A stretch of DNA of 64,000 bases from RYN-230 sp963782185. Its GTDB lineage: Bacteria; Actinomycetota; Actinomycetes; Streptosporangiales; Streptosporangiaceae. Position numbers and translations under genes: made by a program. The DNA lies in NCBI GenBank assembly GCA_963782185.1, contig CAWAJB010000034.1, forward strand, positions 1 through 64,000, written 5' to 3'. Below, piece after piece: positions 34,065 through 42,461 of this stretch (its first letter is position 1; every line of letters starts with the position of its first letter). Below the pieces are notes generated by a model, which was not told the DNA's origin, did no database searches, and saw only the letters and a program-made list of their open reading frames with translations.

Positions 34065-34708
34065 ATGGCTGAGCTGCTCATTGTCGTCGTTGTCGTGGCT
34101 GCCGTGCTGCTGTATGCGGCGGACCGTGCCCGTAAGCTCCGGGCCCGCGCCCGCCAGATGTCCGGCATGAATGACCGGCTGGCGGTGGCGGCGGCGAAAA
34201 TCGATGAGGAACAGCAGCGGAAGCGGGCCAGGGTGAGGGCCAGCGCGGAGCTGACCTCCGTGCTGCCGGCGATCAAGCGGCCGCCCCTGACCATCCCCGG
34301 CATGGGCGGGCACGAGCCGGGGGATGAGGACCAGCCGCGGACGACGCCCCCGTCGCGGGGGAAGCCCCGGCTGCCGGCGAAGCTCCTGCTGCTGCGGAGG
34401 CTCCGCCGGCGAAGCTCCTGCTGCTGCGGAGGCTCCAGCCGCGCAAGCTCCAGCGCGCGGAAGCTCCAGCCGCCACGCAAGCCCCTCTCGCCTCCGCACC
34501 CCGCCTCACGGACGGCACGCTGAACATGCCCGCCGTGGTCAGGGGGGACGACATGCCCGCCGCGAAGGTCCAGGTGACCTCTGAGGGCACGTTGATCATG
34601 CCCCCGGTGGCGGGTCGGGGGCCGGGCCGCCCGGGCGGCGCCCGGGTGGCCGCGGATCAGATACCCGACGAACACACCTCCAGTCAGGAGCGGACCAGCC
34701 GCCGCTAG
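34065..34708 (+). pseudogene. membrane-anchored protein with Ala-Pro-Glu repeats, frame interrupted
   Basis: ATG 34065 starts MAELLIVVVVVAAVLLYAAD, one N-terminal membrane helix, then a charged helix (ARKLRARARQMSGMNDRLAV) to about residue 95. The DNA then holds imperfect tandem copies of GCCGGCGAAGCTCCTGCTGCTG. These encode GEAPAAAEAP-type repeats but in changing frames (first copy frame 2, second frame 1, third frame 2). A conserved-looking tail RLTDGTLNMPAVVRGDDMPAAKVQVT lies in frame 2 and ends at 34708. As it stands, the membrane frame stops at 34523. Either frameshifts broke the gene or slippage at the repeat switches the C-terminus. The family is unknown. Confidence 0.45.
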
Positions 34709-34781
34709 CTAGACTTACGGTCGGAAATAGTGCGGCTTGCCCCGCCGCGTCCTTCCTTCCTGACCGAGCAGAGGTTCCCTT

Positions 34782-36374
34782 ATGCAAGCGTTCTCGCGCG
34801 AGGTGGTGCTGGCCGGCGACGGCTCAGGCCACCCGGGCGAGGACGACGTGCTGGCCGCCCTGGCCCCCCGGTTCACGCTGGGGAGCGCCGGCCGGCCCCG
34901 CACGGTGCGCCGCACGTGGCTGGACACGTTCGACTGGCGGCTGCACCGGGCCGGGCTGACGCTGGAATACGTGACCGGCCCGCGGCCGGCGGAGCTGGTC
35001 CTGGCGTCCGCGGCCGGGGAGATGGTCAGGCAGTCCGCAGGCCGGCTGACGTGGCCGGCCCTGGTCCAGGACCTGCCGCCCGGCCCGGTCACCGCCGTGA
35101 TCCGTCCCGTGGCCGGGATCCGGGCCCTGCTGGCCGCCGCCCGGGGGGCCAGCGCGGTCCACGACCTGCGGGTCCTCAACCCGGACACGAAGACGATCGC
35201 CTGGATCAGGGCGGACCGGACCACGGTGAATCAGCCGGCGGCGGCCGAGCTGCCGGTCCGGCTCCAGGTGACCGCGGTCCGCGGCTACCAGACCCAGGCC
35301 GAGCGGGTCGGCGAATTGCTCGCCGCCGCGGCCGGGCTGGACGGGGTAGCGCCCCGCCCGCTGGACGCCGCCCTCGCCGCCGCAGGCCAGCACGCCGAGG
35401 CGTACAGCAACAAGATCAATGTCCGGCTCACCCCCGCCATGCCCGCCCGGGCCGCCCTCCAGGCGGTCCTGCTGCAGCTGCTGGACACCCTGGAGGCCAA
35501 CGTCCCCGGCACCATCCGGGACATCGACAGCGAGTTCCTGCACGATCTGCGCGTCTCGGTCCGGCGGACCCGGTCCGCGCTCAAGCTCGCCGGGGACGCG
35601 CTGCCCGCCAGCCTGCCGGCCCGGTTCCGCCCGGCGTTCAAATGGCTGGGTGACCTGACCACCCCGACCCGGGATCTCGACGTCTACCTGCTGAACTACG
35701 ACGAGATGGCCGGGGCCCTGGTGTCCGCGGCGCCCGCCGAGCTCGAGCCGTTCCACGCGTACCTGGCCCGCCGCCGGGTCATCGAGCAGCGCACGCTGGC
35801 CCGCGGACTGCGGTCCGCGCGCTTCTCGTCGCTGGCCTGCGAATGGCGCGGCGCGCTGACCGGGCTCACCGTGGCGCGGCGTGGCGAGCGGGCCGCGGAC
35901 CTGGCCACCAGGCGGCTGCGCCGCGCCCACCGGCATGTAATCCGCCAGGGCCGGGCGATCAGCGAGGGCTCTCCCGCGGAGCACCTCCATGACCTGCGCA
36001 AACGATGCAAGGAACTGCGCTACCTGCTGGAGATCTTTGCCTCGCTGTTCGACCCGCAGGCCTATCAGCGCGCGCTCAAGGACCTCAAGGGCTTGCAGGA
36101 TTGCCTCGGCGAGTTCCAGGATCGCCAGGTGCAGCAGCAGGAGCTGCGGGAGTTCGCGGCCCAGATGATGGCCGACCGGACCCGGGCCGCCAACCCCCTG
36201 CCCGCGACCGCCGTGCTCGCCATGGGCGAACTGGCCGGGGAGATCGGCCGCGCCCAGCAGCGGGCCCGCGGCGAGTTCGCCGAGCGGTTCGGCGAATTCG
36301 CCAGCCCGGCCAGTGAGCGCCGGTTCCAGGCCCTGATCGGGAAGGCCGGCCCGTCCGGCGGTGCAGGCCGATGA
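34782..36374 (+). CDS. CHAD domain protein with N-terminal CYTH-like region
   Basis: A 530-residue cytoplasmic protein. Residues 1-215 resemble a CYTH (triphosphate-tunnel) fold in pattern (WLDTFDWRLHRAGLTLEYV), but the EXEXK start is not clear, so it may be catalytically inert. Residues 235-520 form a CHAD domain: HDLRVSVRRTRSALKLAG and HDLRKRCKELRYLLEIF, with conserved His and Arg/Lys that bind polyphosphate in known CHAD proteins. ATG 34782 follows GAGGTTCCCTT. The stop overlaps the start of the ParA-like gene (ATGA), implying a joint role, perhaps placing polyphosphate granules. Confidence 0.85.
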   Translation: MQAFSREVVLAGDGSGHPGEDDVLAALAPRFTLGSAGRPRTVRRTWLDTFDWRLHRAGLTLEYVTGPRPAELVLASAAGEMVRQSAGRLTWPALVQDLPPGPVTAVIRPVAGIRALLAAARGASAVHDLRVLNPDTKTIAWIRADRTTVNQPAAAELPVRLQVTAVRGYQTQAERVGELLAAAAGLDGVAPRPLDAALAAAGQHAEAYSNKINVRLTPAMPARAALQAVLLQLLDTLEANVPGTIRDIDSEFLHDLRVSVRRTRSALKLAGDALPASLPARFRPAFKWLGDLTTPTRDLDVYLLNYDEMAGALVSAAPAELEPFHAYLARRRVIEQRTLARGLRSARFSSLACEWRGALTGLTVARRGERAADLATRRLRRAHRHVIRQGRAISEGSPAEHLHDLRKRCKELRYLLEIFASLFDPQAYQRALKDLKGLQDCLGEFQDRQVQQQELREFAAQMMADRTRAANPLPATAVLAMGELAGEIGRAQQRARGEFAERFGEFASPASERRFQALIGKAGPSGGAGR

Positions 36375-37114
36375 AGATCCTCGCGACCTACAACATCAAG
36401 GGTGGCGTCGGGAAGACCGCGTCCGCGGTCAACCTCAGCTACCTGGCCGCCCAGGACGGCCTGCGCGTGCTGCTGTGGGACCTCGACCCGCAGGCTGCGG
36501 CCAGCTACCTGTTCCGGATCAGGCCCCGGGTCAAGGGCGGCGGCAAGGCGCTGATCAAGGGCAGCCGGGAGATCGATGACTCGATCAAGGGCACTGACTT
36601 CGCCGATCTGGACCTGCTGCCGGCCGATTTCACCTACCGGAACCTGGACCTGGTCCTCGGGGCCACGAAGAAGCCGACGCGGCGGATCGCGCGGCTTCTC
36701 GCCCCGCTCAGCGACGAGTACGACGTGATCTTCCTCGACTGCCCACCGGGGATCTCGCTGCTGTCCGAAAGTGTCCTGCAGGCGGCCGACAGCCTGCTGG
36801 TCCCGCTCATCCCGACGGTCCTGTCGCTGCGCACCCTCGATCAGCTGACCGAGTTCCTCAGCAGCTTCGACGGCCAGCGGCCTGAGGTCCTGGCGTTCTT
36901 CTCGATGATCGACCAGCGAAAGCGGCTGCACAAGGAGATCGCCGAGCGGCTGCCGGCCGAGCGCGGTGACGTGGCCGCAGCCACCATCCCCGCGCTATCG
37001 CAGATCGAGCAGATGTCGGTGGAACGCGCTCCCGTCCCGGCGTTCGCGCCGCACGGCCGGGCCGCGCAGTCCTACGAGGCCCTGTGGGCGGAAGTCCGGG
37101 CCCGCGCGCTCTGA
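36371..37114 (+). CDS. ParA/MinD-family ATPase
   Basis: A 247-residue deviant Walker ATPase. KILATYNIKGGVGKTASAVNL carries the signature lysine and P-loop. LLWDLDPQAAASYLF is the A' motif. YDVIFLDCPPGISLLSESVL is Walker B. Family members form ATP-dependent gradients on the nucleoid and position plasmids, chromosomes or carboxysome-like cargo. No ParB gene is next to it. It is coupled by ATGA overlap to the CHAD gene, so its cargo may be a polyphosphate granule bound by CHAD; this is inference. Length and motifs are complete. Confidence 0.85.
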   Translation: MKILATYNIKGGVGKTASAVNLSYLAAQDGLRVLLWDLDPQAAASYLFRIRPRVKGGGKALIKGSREIDDSIKGTDFADLDLLPADFTYRNLDLVLGATKKPTRRIARLLAPLSDEYDVIFLDCPPGISLLSESVLQAADSLLVPLIPTVLSLRTLDQLTEFLSSFDGQRPEVLAFFSMIDQRKRLHKEIAERLPAERGDVAAATIPALSQIEQMSVERAPVPAFAPHGRAAQSYEALWAEVRARAL

Positions 37115-37283
37115 CGCACCCGGCGCCGGCGGCCGTGAGCCCGGGTCGCGGACGCTCCTGCCCCGCCTCTCCGGGGATCACTGAATGTTACCTTCGGTAA
37201 GTTTGTCGCCGAATGCGGGTCACGCCGCCCGCGCCCGGAGCATGCTATTAATTTGGAGCCGCGTAGGGGCCTAAGGGGGGCAC

Positions 37284-37787
37284 ATGAGCCGACGCCTGAT
37301 CCGGCTGGAAATGCCCGTGTTCCCGGACCGGCGGATGTTCCGGGTGCACGACTCGACCGTGGATCCGGACGCGCCCGGCGGGCCGCTCGCCCCGGTTGGC
37401 ACGCTAGTGAGCGTGAACCGGGAGCAACTGTGGGTGGGGAGCCTGCAGGAGCACATCGGCGTCCGGCTCACGATCGAGGAGTGGGACACCGCTCCCCCGG
37501 CGTTCGGTGACGCGTGGGAGGACGAGGCCAAGGGCACCTTGTACCTGCGCGGGCAGCTCAGCGTGGACATGGGGTCTGCTGGCCGCGCAGTCGAGGGCCT
37601 CACCCTGGCGAGCGGCGTCGGCGACTACGTCGTACGCGTCTATGCCCGCAACCGGCGCGAGGTCATGCGGCTGTACGAGGAAATGTTCGACCGCGGGGTC
37701 AACCCGCTCAGCGACGAGTTCCAGCAGGCCAGGAAGAACCTTGAGGGACTGGAGCAGTACCTGCTGCAGTTCTGGCGCGAGAACTGA
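37284..37787 (+). CDS. conserved hypothetical protein, 167 aa
   Basis: A soluble acidic protein starting MSRRLIRLEMPVFPDRRMFR at ATG 37284, 3 bases after a strong AAGGGGGG site. It is mostly beta in pattern through residue 120 (GTLYLRGQLSVD, GVGDYVVRVYARNRREV) with a helical C-terminus (SDEFQQARKNLEGLEQYLLQ). TATTAAT near 37247 could be the -10 box, and TTACC-TTC-GGTAA (37188-37200) is a small dyad upstream. I do not recognise the family. Confidence 0.65.
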   Translation: MSRRLIRLEMPVFPDRRMFRVHDSTVDPDAPGGPLAPVGTLVSVNREQLWVGSLQEHIGVRLTIEEWDTAPPAFGDAWEDEAKGTLYLRGQLSVDMGSAGRAVEGLTLASGVGDYVVRVYARNRREVMRLYEEMFDRGVNPLSDEFQQARKNLEGLEQYLLQFWREN

Positions 37788-37830
37788 CCGGCCTGGCGCT
37801 GCACGGGCCCGCGCGCCCGCTGCGCTGCGG

Positions 37831-37890
37831 ACTGGGCCTACTGCGGGCTGGGCTACTGAGGGCCGGGCTACTGAGGGCTGGGCTACTGGG
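37831..37890. repeat. four imperfect 15-bp repeats at the DUF3040 gene end
   Basis: The unit GGGCTACTGAGGGCC and variants repeat about four times between 37831 and 37890. On the minus strand each unit carries a CAGTAG, so the stop context of the DUF3040 gene is multiplied. Confidence 0.65.
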
Positions 37891-38410
37891 CGGGCGTGCC
37901 CCGCGCCTGCTGATGCGCGGCCGGGCTGGCCGACGTGCCGGCCCGGGTGCTGGGCGCCCGGCTGCCCGCCGCGCTCACCGCCGCTGAGCCGCGGACGGCG
38001 GTGCTCGCGGGGGTCGCGCTCGCGGGCGCGGCACTCGCTGCGGCGGACGACTTCGACTGCGAAGACCCGGCCTGCTGAGACTGCGCCTGCTGAGACTGGG
38101 CGGCGTGAGACTGGGCCGCGTGGGATGGCGTGGTCATCATCGGCTGCGCGGGGGACGAGCTGGCCTTGGTGCTCGCGTGCCGGTCGGCCACGCTCCGGAA
38201 CGGGACCAGCGCGTACACCAGCACCGAGACCATCGCGACGACCACCAGCGTCATCAGCGAGGCGACCAGCCGCAGCCGGCGCAGGCGCAGGGCCGCGATG
38301 CGGCGGGGCGCGCCGAAGGTGGCCATCCTCGTCGCCAGCACCGGGTCGGCGCTGGCGAGGCCGCGCTCAATCTCATCCAGGATGCGCTGTTCATCCATGG
38401 ATAGCGCCAT
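37883..38410 (-). CDS. DUF3040 membrane protein with low-complexity tail
   Basis: A 175-residue protein. ATG 38410, 8 bases after GGAGGT, gives MALSMDEQRILDEIERGLAS, the typical DUF3040 start. A single membrane helix follows at about residues 48-72 (LVASLMTLVVVAMVSVLVYAL). The outer part, from about 80, is a long Ala/Ser/Gln/Pro-rich tail (SQQAQSQQAGSSQSKSSAAA), presumably exported and disordered. DUF3040 proteins are small actinobacterial membrane proteins of unknown role. The tail is longer than usual. It is divergent from the radical SAM gene. Confidence 0.8.
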   Translation of the reverse strand: MALSMDEQRILDEIERGLASADPVLATRMATFGAPRRIAALRLRRLRLVASLMTLVVVAMVSVLVYALVPFRSVADRHASTKASSSPAQPMMTTPSHAAQSHAAQSQQAQSQQAGSSQSKSSAAASAAPASATPASTAVRGSAAVSAAGSRAPSTRAGTSASPAAHQQARGTPAQ

Positions 38411-38607
38411 AAGGGCTACCTCCACCCGGCGGGCCGGTGGGAACTTTCTCTTACTATCCCCCACGGCAAGATCGTTAGCCGCAGTTCCCGCTGCTGTCAC
38501 GGCTTTTGCGGACTTGCCGGCCGCGACCGGCGGGGCGCGGGCTCCCAGGCTTCCCGCCCCGCGCAGCGGGCGGCAATCGACAACATGCTCGACAGCGTTT
38601 GCCAGTT

Positions 38608-38627
38608 TCGAACTAAAATTCTACAGT
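38608..38627 (+). promoter_or_regulatory. LexA-like half-site and -10 box of the radical SAM gene
   Basis: TCGAAC-TAAA-ATTCTA (38608-38623) matches the actinobacterial SOS box TCGAAC-N4-GTTCGA in its left half and 4 of 6 bases on the right. It overlaps TACAGT (38622-38627), 6 bases before the ATG at 38634. I recall the Mycobacterium homologue Rv2578c being linked to an SOS-controlled unit, which makes weak LexA control plausible. Confidence 0.35.
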
Positions 38628-38633
38628 AGCGCC

Positions 38634-39713
38634 ATGCGATGGAACGAGCTGCGGCTTCACCCGGACACTCCCGGCGGCCCCGGCTCCTCTGAAGCCTCGC
38701 GGGGCCGCGCGGCCCCGGCCGCGCCCGCGCTGTTCGAGCGCGGCGCGATCACCAGGTCATTCGACACCCCCGGCTTCCGGGGCATGACGTTCTTCGAGGT
38801 GCACGCGCGCAGCGCGATCAACCGCGTGCCCGACTCCTCCCGCATGCCGTTCCGCTGGACTATTAATCCCTATCGGGGATGTAGCCATGCATGCCGGTAT
38901 TGCTTCGCGCGCAATACGCACACCTACCTGGACCTGGACGCCGGGCACGACTTCGACTCGAAGATCGTGGTCAAGGTCAACGCCCCGGCCCTTGTCCGCA
39001 AGGAGCTCAGCTCCCCCAGGTGGCAGGGCGAGCACATCGCCATGGGCACCAACGTGGACGTCTACCAGCGGGCCGAGGGCAAGTACCAGCTGATGCCGGG
39101 GATCCTGCAGGCCCTGCTCGATGCCCGCAACCCGTACTCGATCCTCACCAAGGGCACGCTCATCCTCCGCGACCTCGACCTGCTGCTCGCCTCCGCTGAG
39201 GTCACCGACGTGGGGCTCAGCGTGTCGGTCGGCTGCGCGGACGAGGACCTGTGGCGCGCTGTGGAACCAGGCACGCCCAGCCCGCGGCGGCGGCTGGGCG
39301 CGTGCAGCACGCTCAGCGAGCACGGGCTCCGCTGCGGCGTGCTGATGGGACCGGTGGTGCCGTTCCTGTCTGACTCCCCCGCCCAGCTGGAATCCACCGT
39401 GCGGCAGATCGCCGAGGCGGGCGCCACCCACGTCAGCCCGATCGTGCTGCACCTGCGGCCGGGGGCCCGGGAGTGGTTCCTGGCCTGGCTGGCCGAGCAC
39501 CATCCCGCCCTGGTTCCCCGCTACCGGGGGCTGTATGGCTCGCGGGCCTACGCGCCCAAGGACTACCAGCAGCGCATCGCCGAGCAGGTCCGCGAGCTCG
39601 CCGGGCGTTACCACGTGGGCCGCGGCAGCCCGCCCGCCAGCCAGCGCACCTGGCGCCGCGCGGCCCGGCCGGCCCCTCCCGAGCCTGCCGGGGAGCAGCT
39701 CACCCTCCTGTGA
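38634..39713 (+). CDS. Rv2578c-family radical SAM protein
   Basis: A 359-residue enzyme. The iron-sulfur motif is INPYRGCSHACRYCFARNTH (CxxxCxxC, near residue 85), followed by HTYLDLDAGHDFDSKIVVK, typical of the Rv2578c/spore-photolyase-like group. GEHIAMGTNVDVYQRAEGKY and SILTKGTLILRDLDLL continue the barrel. The N-terminal MRWNELRLH and C-terminal PEPAGEQLTLL are normal for the family. A role in DNA repair is suspected but not proved for these proteins. ATG 38634 seems leaderless. The gene is single, followed by a gap of about 275 bases. Confidence 0.88.
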   Translation: MRWNELRLHPDTPGGPGSSEASRGRAAPAAPALFERGAITRSFDTPGFRGMTFFEVHARSAINRVPDSSRMPFRWTINPYRGCSHACRYCFARNTHTYLDLDAGHDFDSKIVVKVNAPALVRKELSSPRWQGEHIAMGTNVDVYQRAEGKYQLMPGILQALLDARNPYSILTKGTLILRDLDLLLASAEVTDVGLSVSVGCADEDLWRAVEPGTPSPRRRLGACSTLSEHGLRCGVLMGPVVPFLSDSPAQLESTVRQIAEAGATHVSPIVLHLRPGAREWFLAWLAEHHPALVPRYRGLYGSRAYAPKDYQQRIAEQVRELAGRYHVGRGSPPASQRTWRRAARPAPPEPAGEQLTLL

Positions 39714-39861
39714 CCGGTCCTCCCGACCCATGGCCACCTTCCCGCGCGCAGTGCCGCGCGCCCCGTCCCCGGCGGCATCGCCGGCCGGGGCCCGGGAGGC
39801 TGGGGAGGGTGAGGAGGCCGAGGAGGCGGGCCCGGCACGCGGCGGGGCCGGGTCCCGACTC

Positions 39862-39889
39862 TGACGTTAACGTCAAGGCTCGGTATGCT
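39862..39889 (+). promoter_or_regulatory. palindromic operator upstream of the MFS-MerR unit
   Basis: TGACGTTAACGTCA (39862-39875) is a perfect 14-bp palindrome, followed 8 bases later by TATGCT (39884-39889), a likely -10. MerR-family regulators bind such dyads inside promoters, and a MerR gene is the second gene of this unit. It lies about 100 bases before the start at 39989. Confidence 0.6.
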
Positions 39890-39988
39890 GTCTGAGGCAC
39901 GGGCGGGCCCCGCCGAAATCCAGAGACCCCGGCCCGGCTGATCACCTCACGGGACGTCGGCTCACGCCCTTTTCAGCTAGGAGATTTA

Positions 39989-41893
39989 ATGCCGGTGGCA
40001 GGACAAGCGCAGGCCGCGCCCGCAGCCGGAGACGCGCGGGGCGTCCACTACAAGTGGATCGCGCTGTCGAACACCACGCTCGGAATCCTGATGGTGACGA
40101 TCAACCAGTCGATCTTGCTGATCTCACTGCCGGCCCTGTTCCGGGGCATCAAGCTGAACCCGCTGGTCCCCTCGAACACCTCGTACTTCCTCTGGGTGTT
40201 CATGGGTTTCCTGCTGGTCACGGCGGTGCTGGTGGTCAGCTTCGGCCGGATCGGGGACATCTACGGCCGGGTGAAGATGTACAACCTGGGCTTCGCGGTC
40301 TTCACGCTGTTCTCGATCCTGCTGTCGGTGACCTGGCTCACCGGGGTGCCAGGCGCGTTGTGGATCATCATCATGCGGGTTTTCCAGGGGGTCGGCGGCG
40401 CGTTCCTGTTCGCCAACTCGACCGCGATCCTGACCGACGCGTTCCCGCAGAACGAGCGGGGCAAGGCGATGGGGATCAACGGTATCGCCGCGGTCAGCGG
40501 CTCGTTCCTCGGCCTGCTGCTGGGCGGCGTGCTCGCCCCCATCGAGTGGCACCTGGTCTTCCTGGTCTCGGTCCCGTTCGGCCTGTTCGGCACGGTCTGG
40601 GCCTACCTCATGCTGCGTGACAACGGGATCCGGATCCCAGCGAAGATCGACTGGCTGGGCAACGCCCTGTTCGCCATCGGGCTGATCTCGGTGCTGGTCG
40701 GCATCGTGTACTCGCTGCTCCCCTACGGCGGGCACCCCACGGGGTGGAGTAACCCCTACGTGCTGACCGCCATCTTCGGCGGGATCGCGGTGCTGATCCT
40801 GTTCGCCTGGGTGGAGACCAAGGTGGAGCAGCCGATGTTCCGCCTCAGCCTGTTCAGGATCCGCGCGTTCACCGCCGGGAACATCGCCGGCCTGCTCGGT
40901 GCCCTCGGCCGCGGCGGTATCCAGTTCATGCTGATCATCTGGCTGCAAGGCATCTGGCTGCCGCAGCACGGCTACAGCTTCAGCCAGACCCCGCTGTGGG
41001 CGGGCATCGCCATGGTCCCGCTGACGCTCGGCTTCCTCATCGTCGGGCCGCTGGCCGGCATCCTGTCCGACCGCTTCGGGGCCCGGCTGTTCGCCACGAC
41101 CGGCCTGATGGTCTCCGGCGTCGCGTTCCTGCTGCTGGAACTGCTGCCGATCAACTTCAGCTACGTCTGGTTCGCGTTGCTGATCTTCCTGTTCGCGGTG
41201 GGCATGGGCCTGTTCTTCTCGCCCAACCAGGCCGCGGTCATGAACAGCCTGCCGCCCGAACAGCGCGGCGCCGGCGCCGGCATGGTCAACACCTTCCAGA
41301 ACTCGGCCACCGTGCTGTCCATGGGCCTGTTCTTCACGATCGTCACGCTCGGCCTAGCCGCCAACCTGCCCTCCCACCTCTACAAGGGCCTGGTCAACGC
41401 AGGTGTCGCCCCGTCGGCCGCGCACGTGGTCGCGAACGAGCCGCCGATCGGGAGCCTGTTCTCCGCGTTCCTCGGCTACAACCCGATCAAGGAACTGCTC
41501 GGCCCGACCGGGGCCCTGCAGCACCTGAGCCCCAGCCAGCAGGCTTACGTCACCGGCCGCACGTTCTTCCCCAAGCTGATCGAGCAGCCCTTCGCCAGCG
41601 GCCTGCACCTGGCCTTCACGTTCGCGGCCATCGCAACGGCCGTGGCCATCATCGCCTCCGCCCTGCGCGGCAAGCGCTACCTGCACGCGACCGAGCCGGC
41701 TGCGGACGAACTGGCGGACGGCGCCGCGGAGATCGGCGGGATCACGGGCTTCGTCGAGCCGCTCCCGTCTTCCGATGCCGACCTCCCCGTCACCGGCAAC
41801 GGGCACGGCAACGGGCACGGACAGCTGGCCCAAGCCGAGCAGTCCGGGGCCGCCAGCGCGGACCGCGGTTCCGATTCCCCGGGAAGCAGCTGA
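39989..41893 (+). CDS. MFS exporter, DHA2 family (long form), paralogue of the 26224 gene
   Basis: A 634-residue, roughly 14-helix exporter. VHYKWIALSNTTLGILMVTINQSILLISLPALF is helix 1 and GRIGDIYGRVKMYNLGF is motif A. Helices run to about residue 555, followed by a Gly/His/Asn-rich cytoplasmic tail. ATG 39989 follows TAGGAG. It is followed after 4 bases by its probable MerR regulator, as in multidrug efflux units. The protein is close to the MFS at 26224, so the window holds two members of this exporter type. The substrate is unknown. Confidence 0.87.
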   Translation: MPVAGQAQAAPAAGDARGVHYKWIALSNTTLGILMVTINQSILLISLPALFRGIKLNPLVPSNTSYFLWVFMGFLLVTAVLVVSFGRIGDIYGRVKMYNLGFAVFTLFSILLSVTWLTGVPGALWIIIMRVFQGVGGAFLFANSTAILTDAFPQNERGKAMGINGIAAVSGSFLGLLLGGVLAPIEWHLVFLVSVPFGLFGTVWAYLMLRDNGIRIPAKIDWLGNALFAIGLISVLVGIVYSLLPYGGHPTGWSNPYVLTAIFGGIAVLILFAWVETKVEQPMFRLSLFRIRAFTAGNIAGLLGALGRGGIQFMLIIWLQGIWLPQHGYSFSQTPLWAGIAMVPLTLGFLIVGPLAGILSDRFGARLFATTGLMVSGVAFLLLELLPINFSYVWFALLIFLFAVGMGLFFSPNQAAVMNSLPPEQRGAGAGMVNTFQNSATVLSMGLFFTIVTLGLAANLPSHLYKGLVNAGVAPSAAHVVANEPPIGSLFSAFLGYNPIKELLGPTGALQHLSPSQQAYVTGRTFFPKLIEQPFASGLHLAFTFAAIATAVAIIASALRGKRYLHATEPAADELADGAAEIGGITGFVEPLPSSDADLPVTGNGHGNGHGQLAQAEQSGAASADRGSDSPGSS

Positions 41894-41897
41894 GCGG

Positions 41898-42461
41898 GTG
41901 GGCACGACGGCGGACCGCCGCGCCGCCAACACCGCACCCGCCACCGGGTCCCCCCTGGCGGCGGATGAGCCCCTGCTCGGCATCGGCGCCGCCGCGGCCC
42001 GGGCGGGCGTGTCCGAGCGGGCGCTGCGCTACTACCAGCAGCTGGGCCTGCTCGTCCCGGCCTGCACCACGCCCGGCGGCCTGCGCCGGTACTCCGAGGA
42101 GGACCTGGCCAGGGTGGCCCGCATCCGGGAGCTGCAGGCCCTGCTCGGCTTCAACCTCGACGAGATCGCCGTGGTGCTGCACAACGAGGACCGGCTGGCG
42201 CAGATCCGGCTCAGTTACCACGACGAGCGGACCAGCGACTCCGAACGCCGCAGGCTGGTCGGCGAGTGCCTGAGCCTGCAGGAGAGCCTGCGGGCCACGG
42301 TCGAGACCAAGCGGGCGGCGCTGGAAGGCTTCCTGGCTGACCTGGATGCCCGGATCCGCAAGTGCCGCGACCTGCTGGCCAGCGCCCCGGAATCGGAGCC
42401 TGGCCAGCAGGACGGGGAGCGGCTCGCGTCACTCGGCGGCGATCGCCCGCAGCACGGGTAG
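41898..42461 (+). CDS. MerR family transcriptional regulator
   Basis: A 187-residue regulator. LLGIGAAAARAGVSERALRYYQQLGLL is the winged HTH (about residues 25-52) with the family RYY motif. RRYSEEDLARVARIRELQALLGFNLDEI follows, then a long dimerisation coiled coil (about 115-165). The C-terminus lacks a clear metal-binding cysteine set, which suits drug or small-molecule sensing. GTG 41898 lies 4 bases after the MFS stop; the ribosome site is weak, so coupling is likely. Its 3' end overlaps a truncated antisense gene by 33 bases. The palindrome at 39862 is its likely target. Confidence 0.85.
   Translation: MGTTADRRAANTAPATGSPLAADEPLLGIGAAAARAGVSERALRYYQQLGLLVPACTTPGGLRRYSEEDLARVARIRELQALLGFNLDEIAVVLHNEDRLAQIRLSYHDERTSDSERRRLVGECLSLQESLRATVETKRAALEGFLADLDARIRKCRDLLASAPESEPGQQDGERLASLGGDRPQHG

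Noticed and set aside
41775..41897. N-terminal extension of MerR into the MFS gene
   Set aside because: The extra 41 codons are the MFS tail in another frame and low complexity; GTG 41898 fits the family length.
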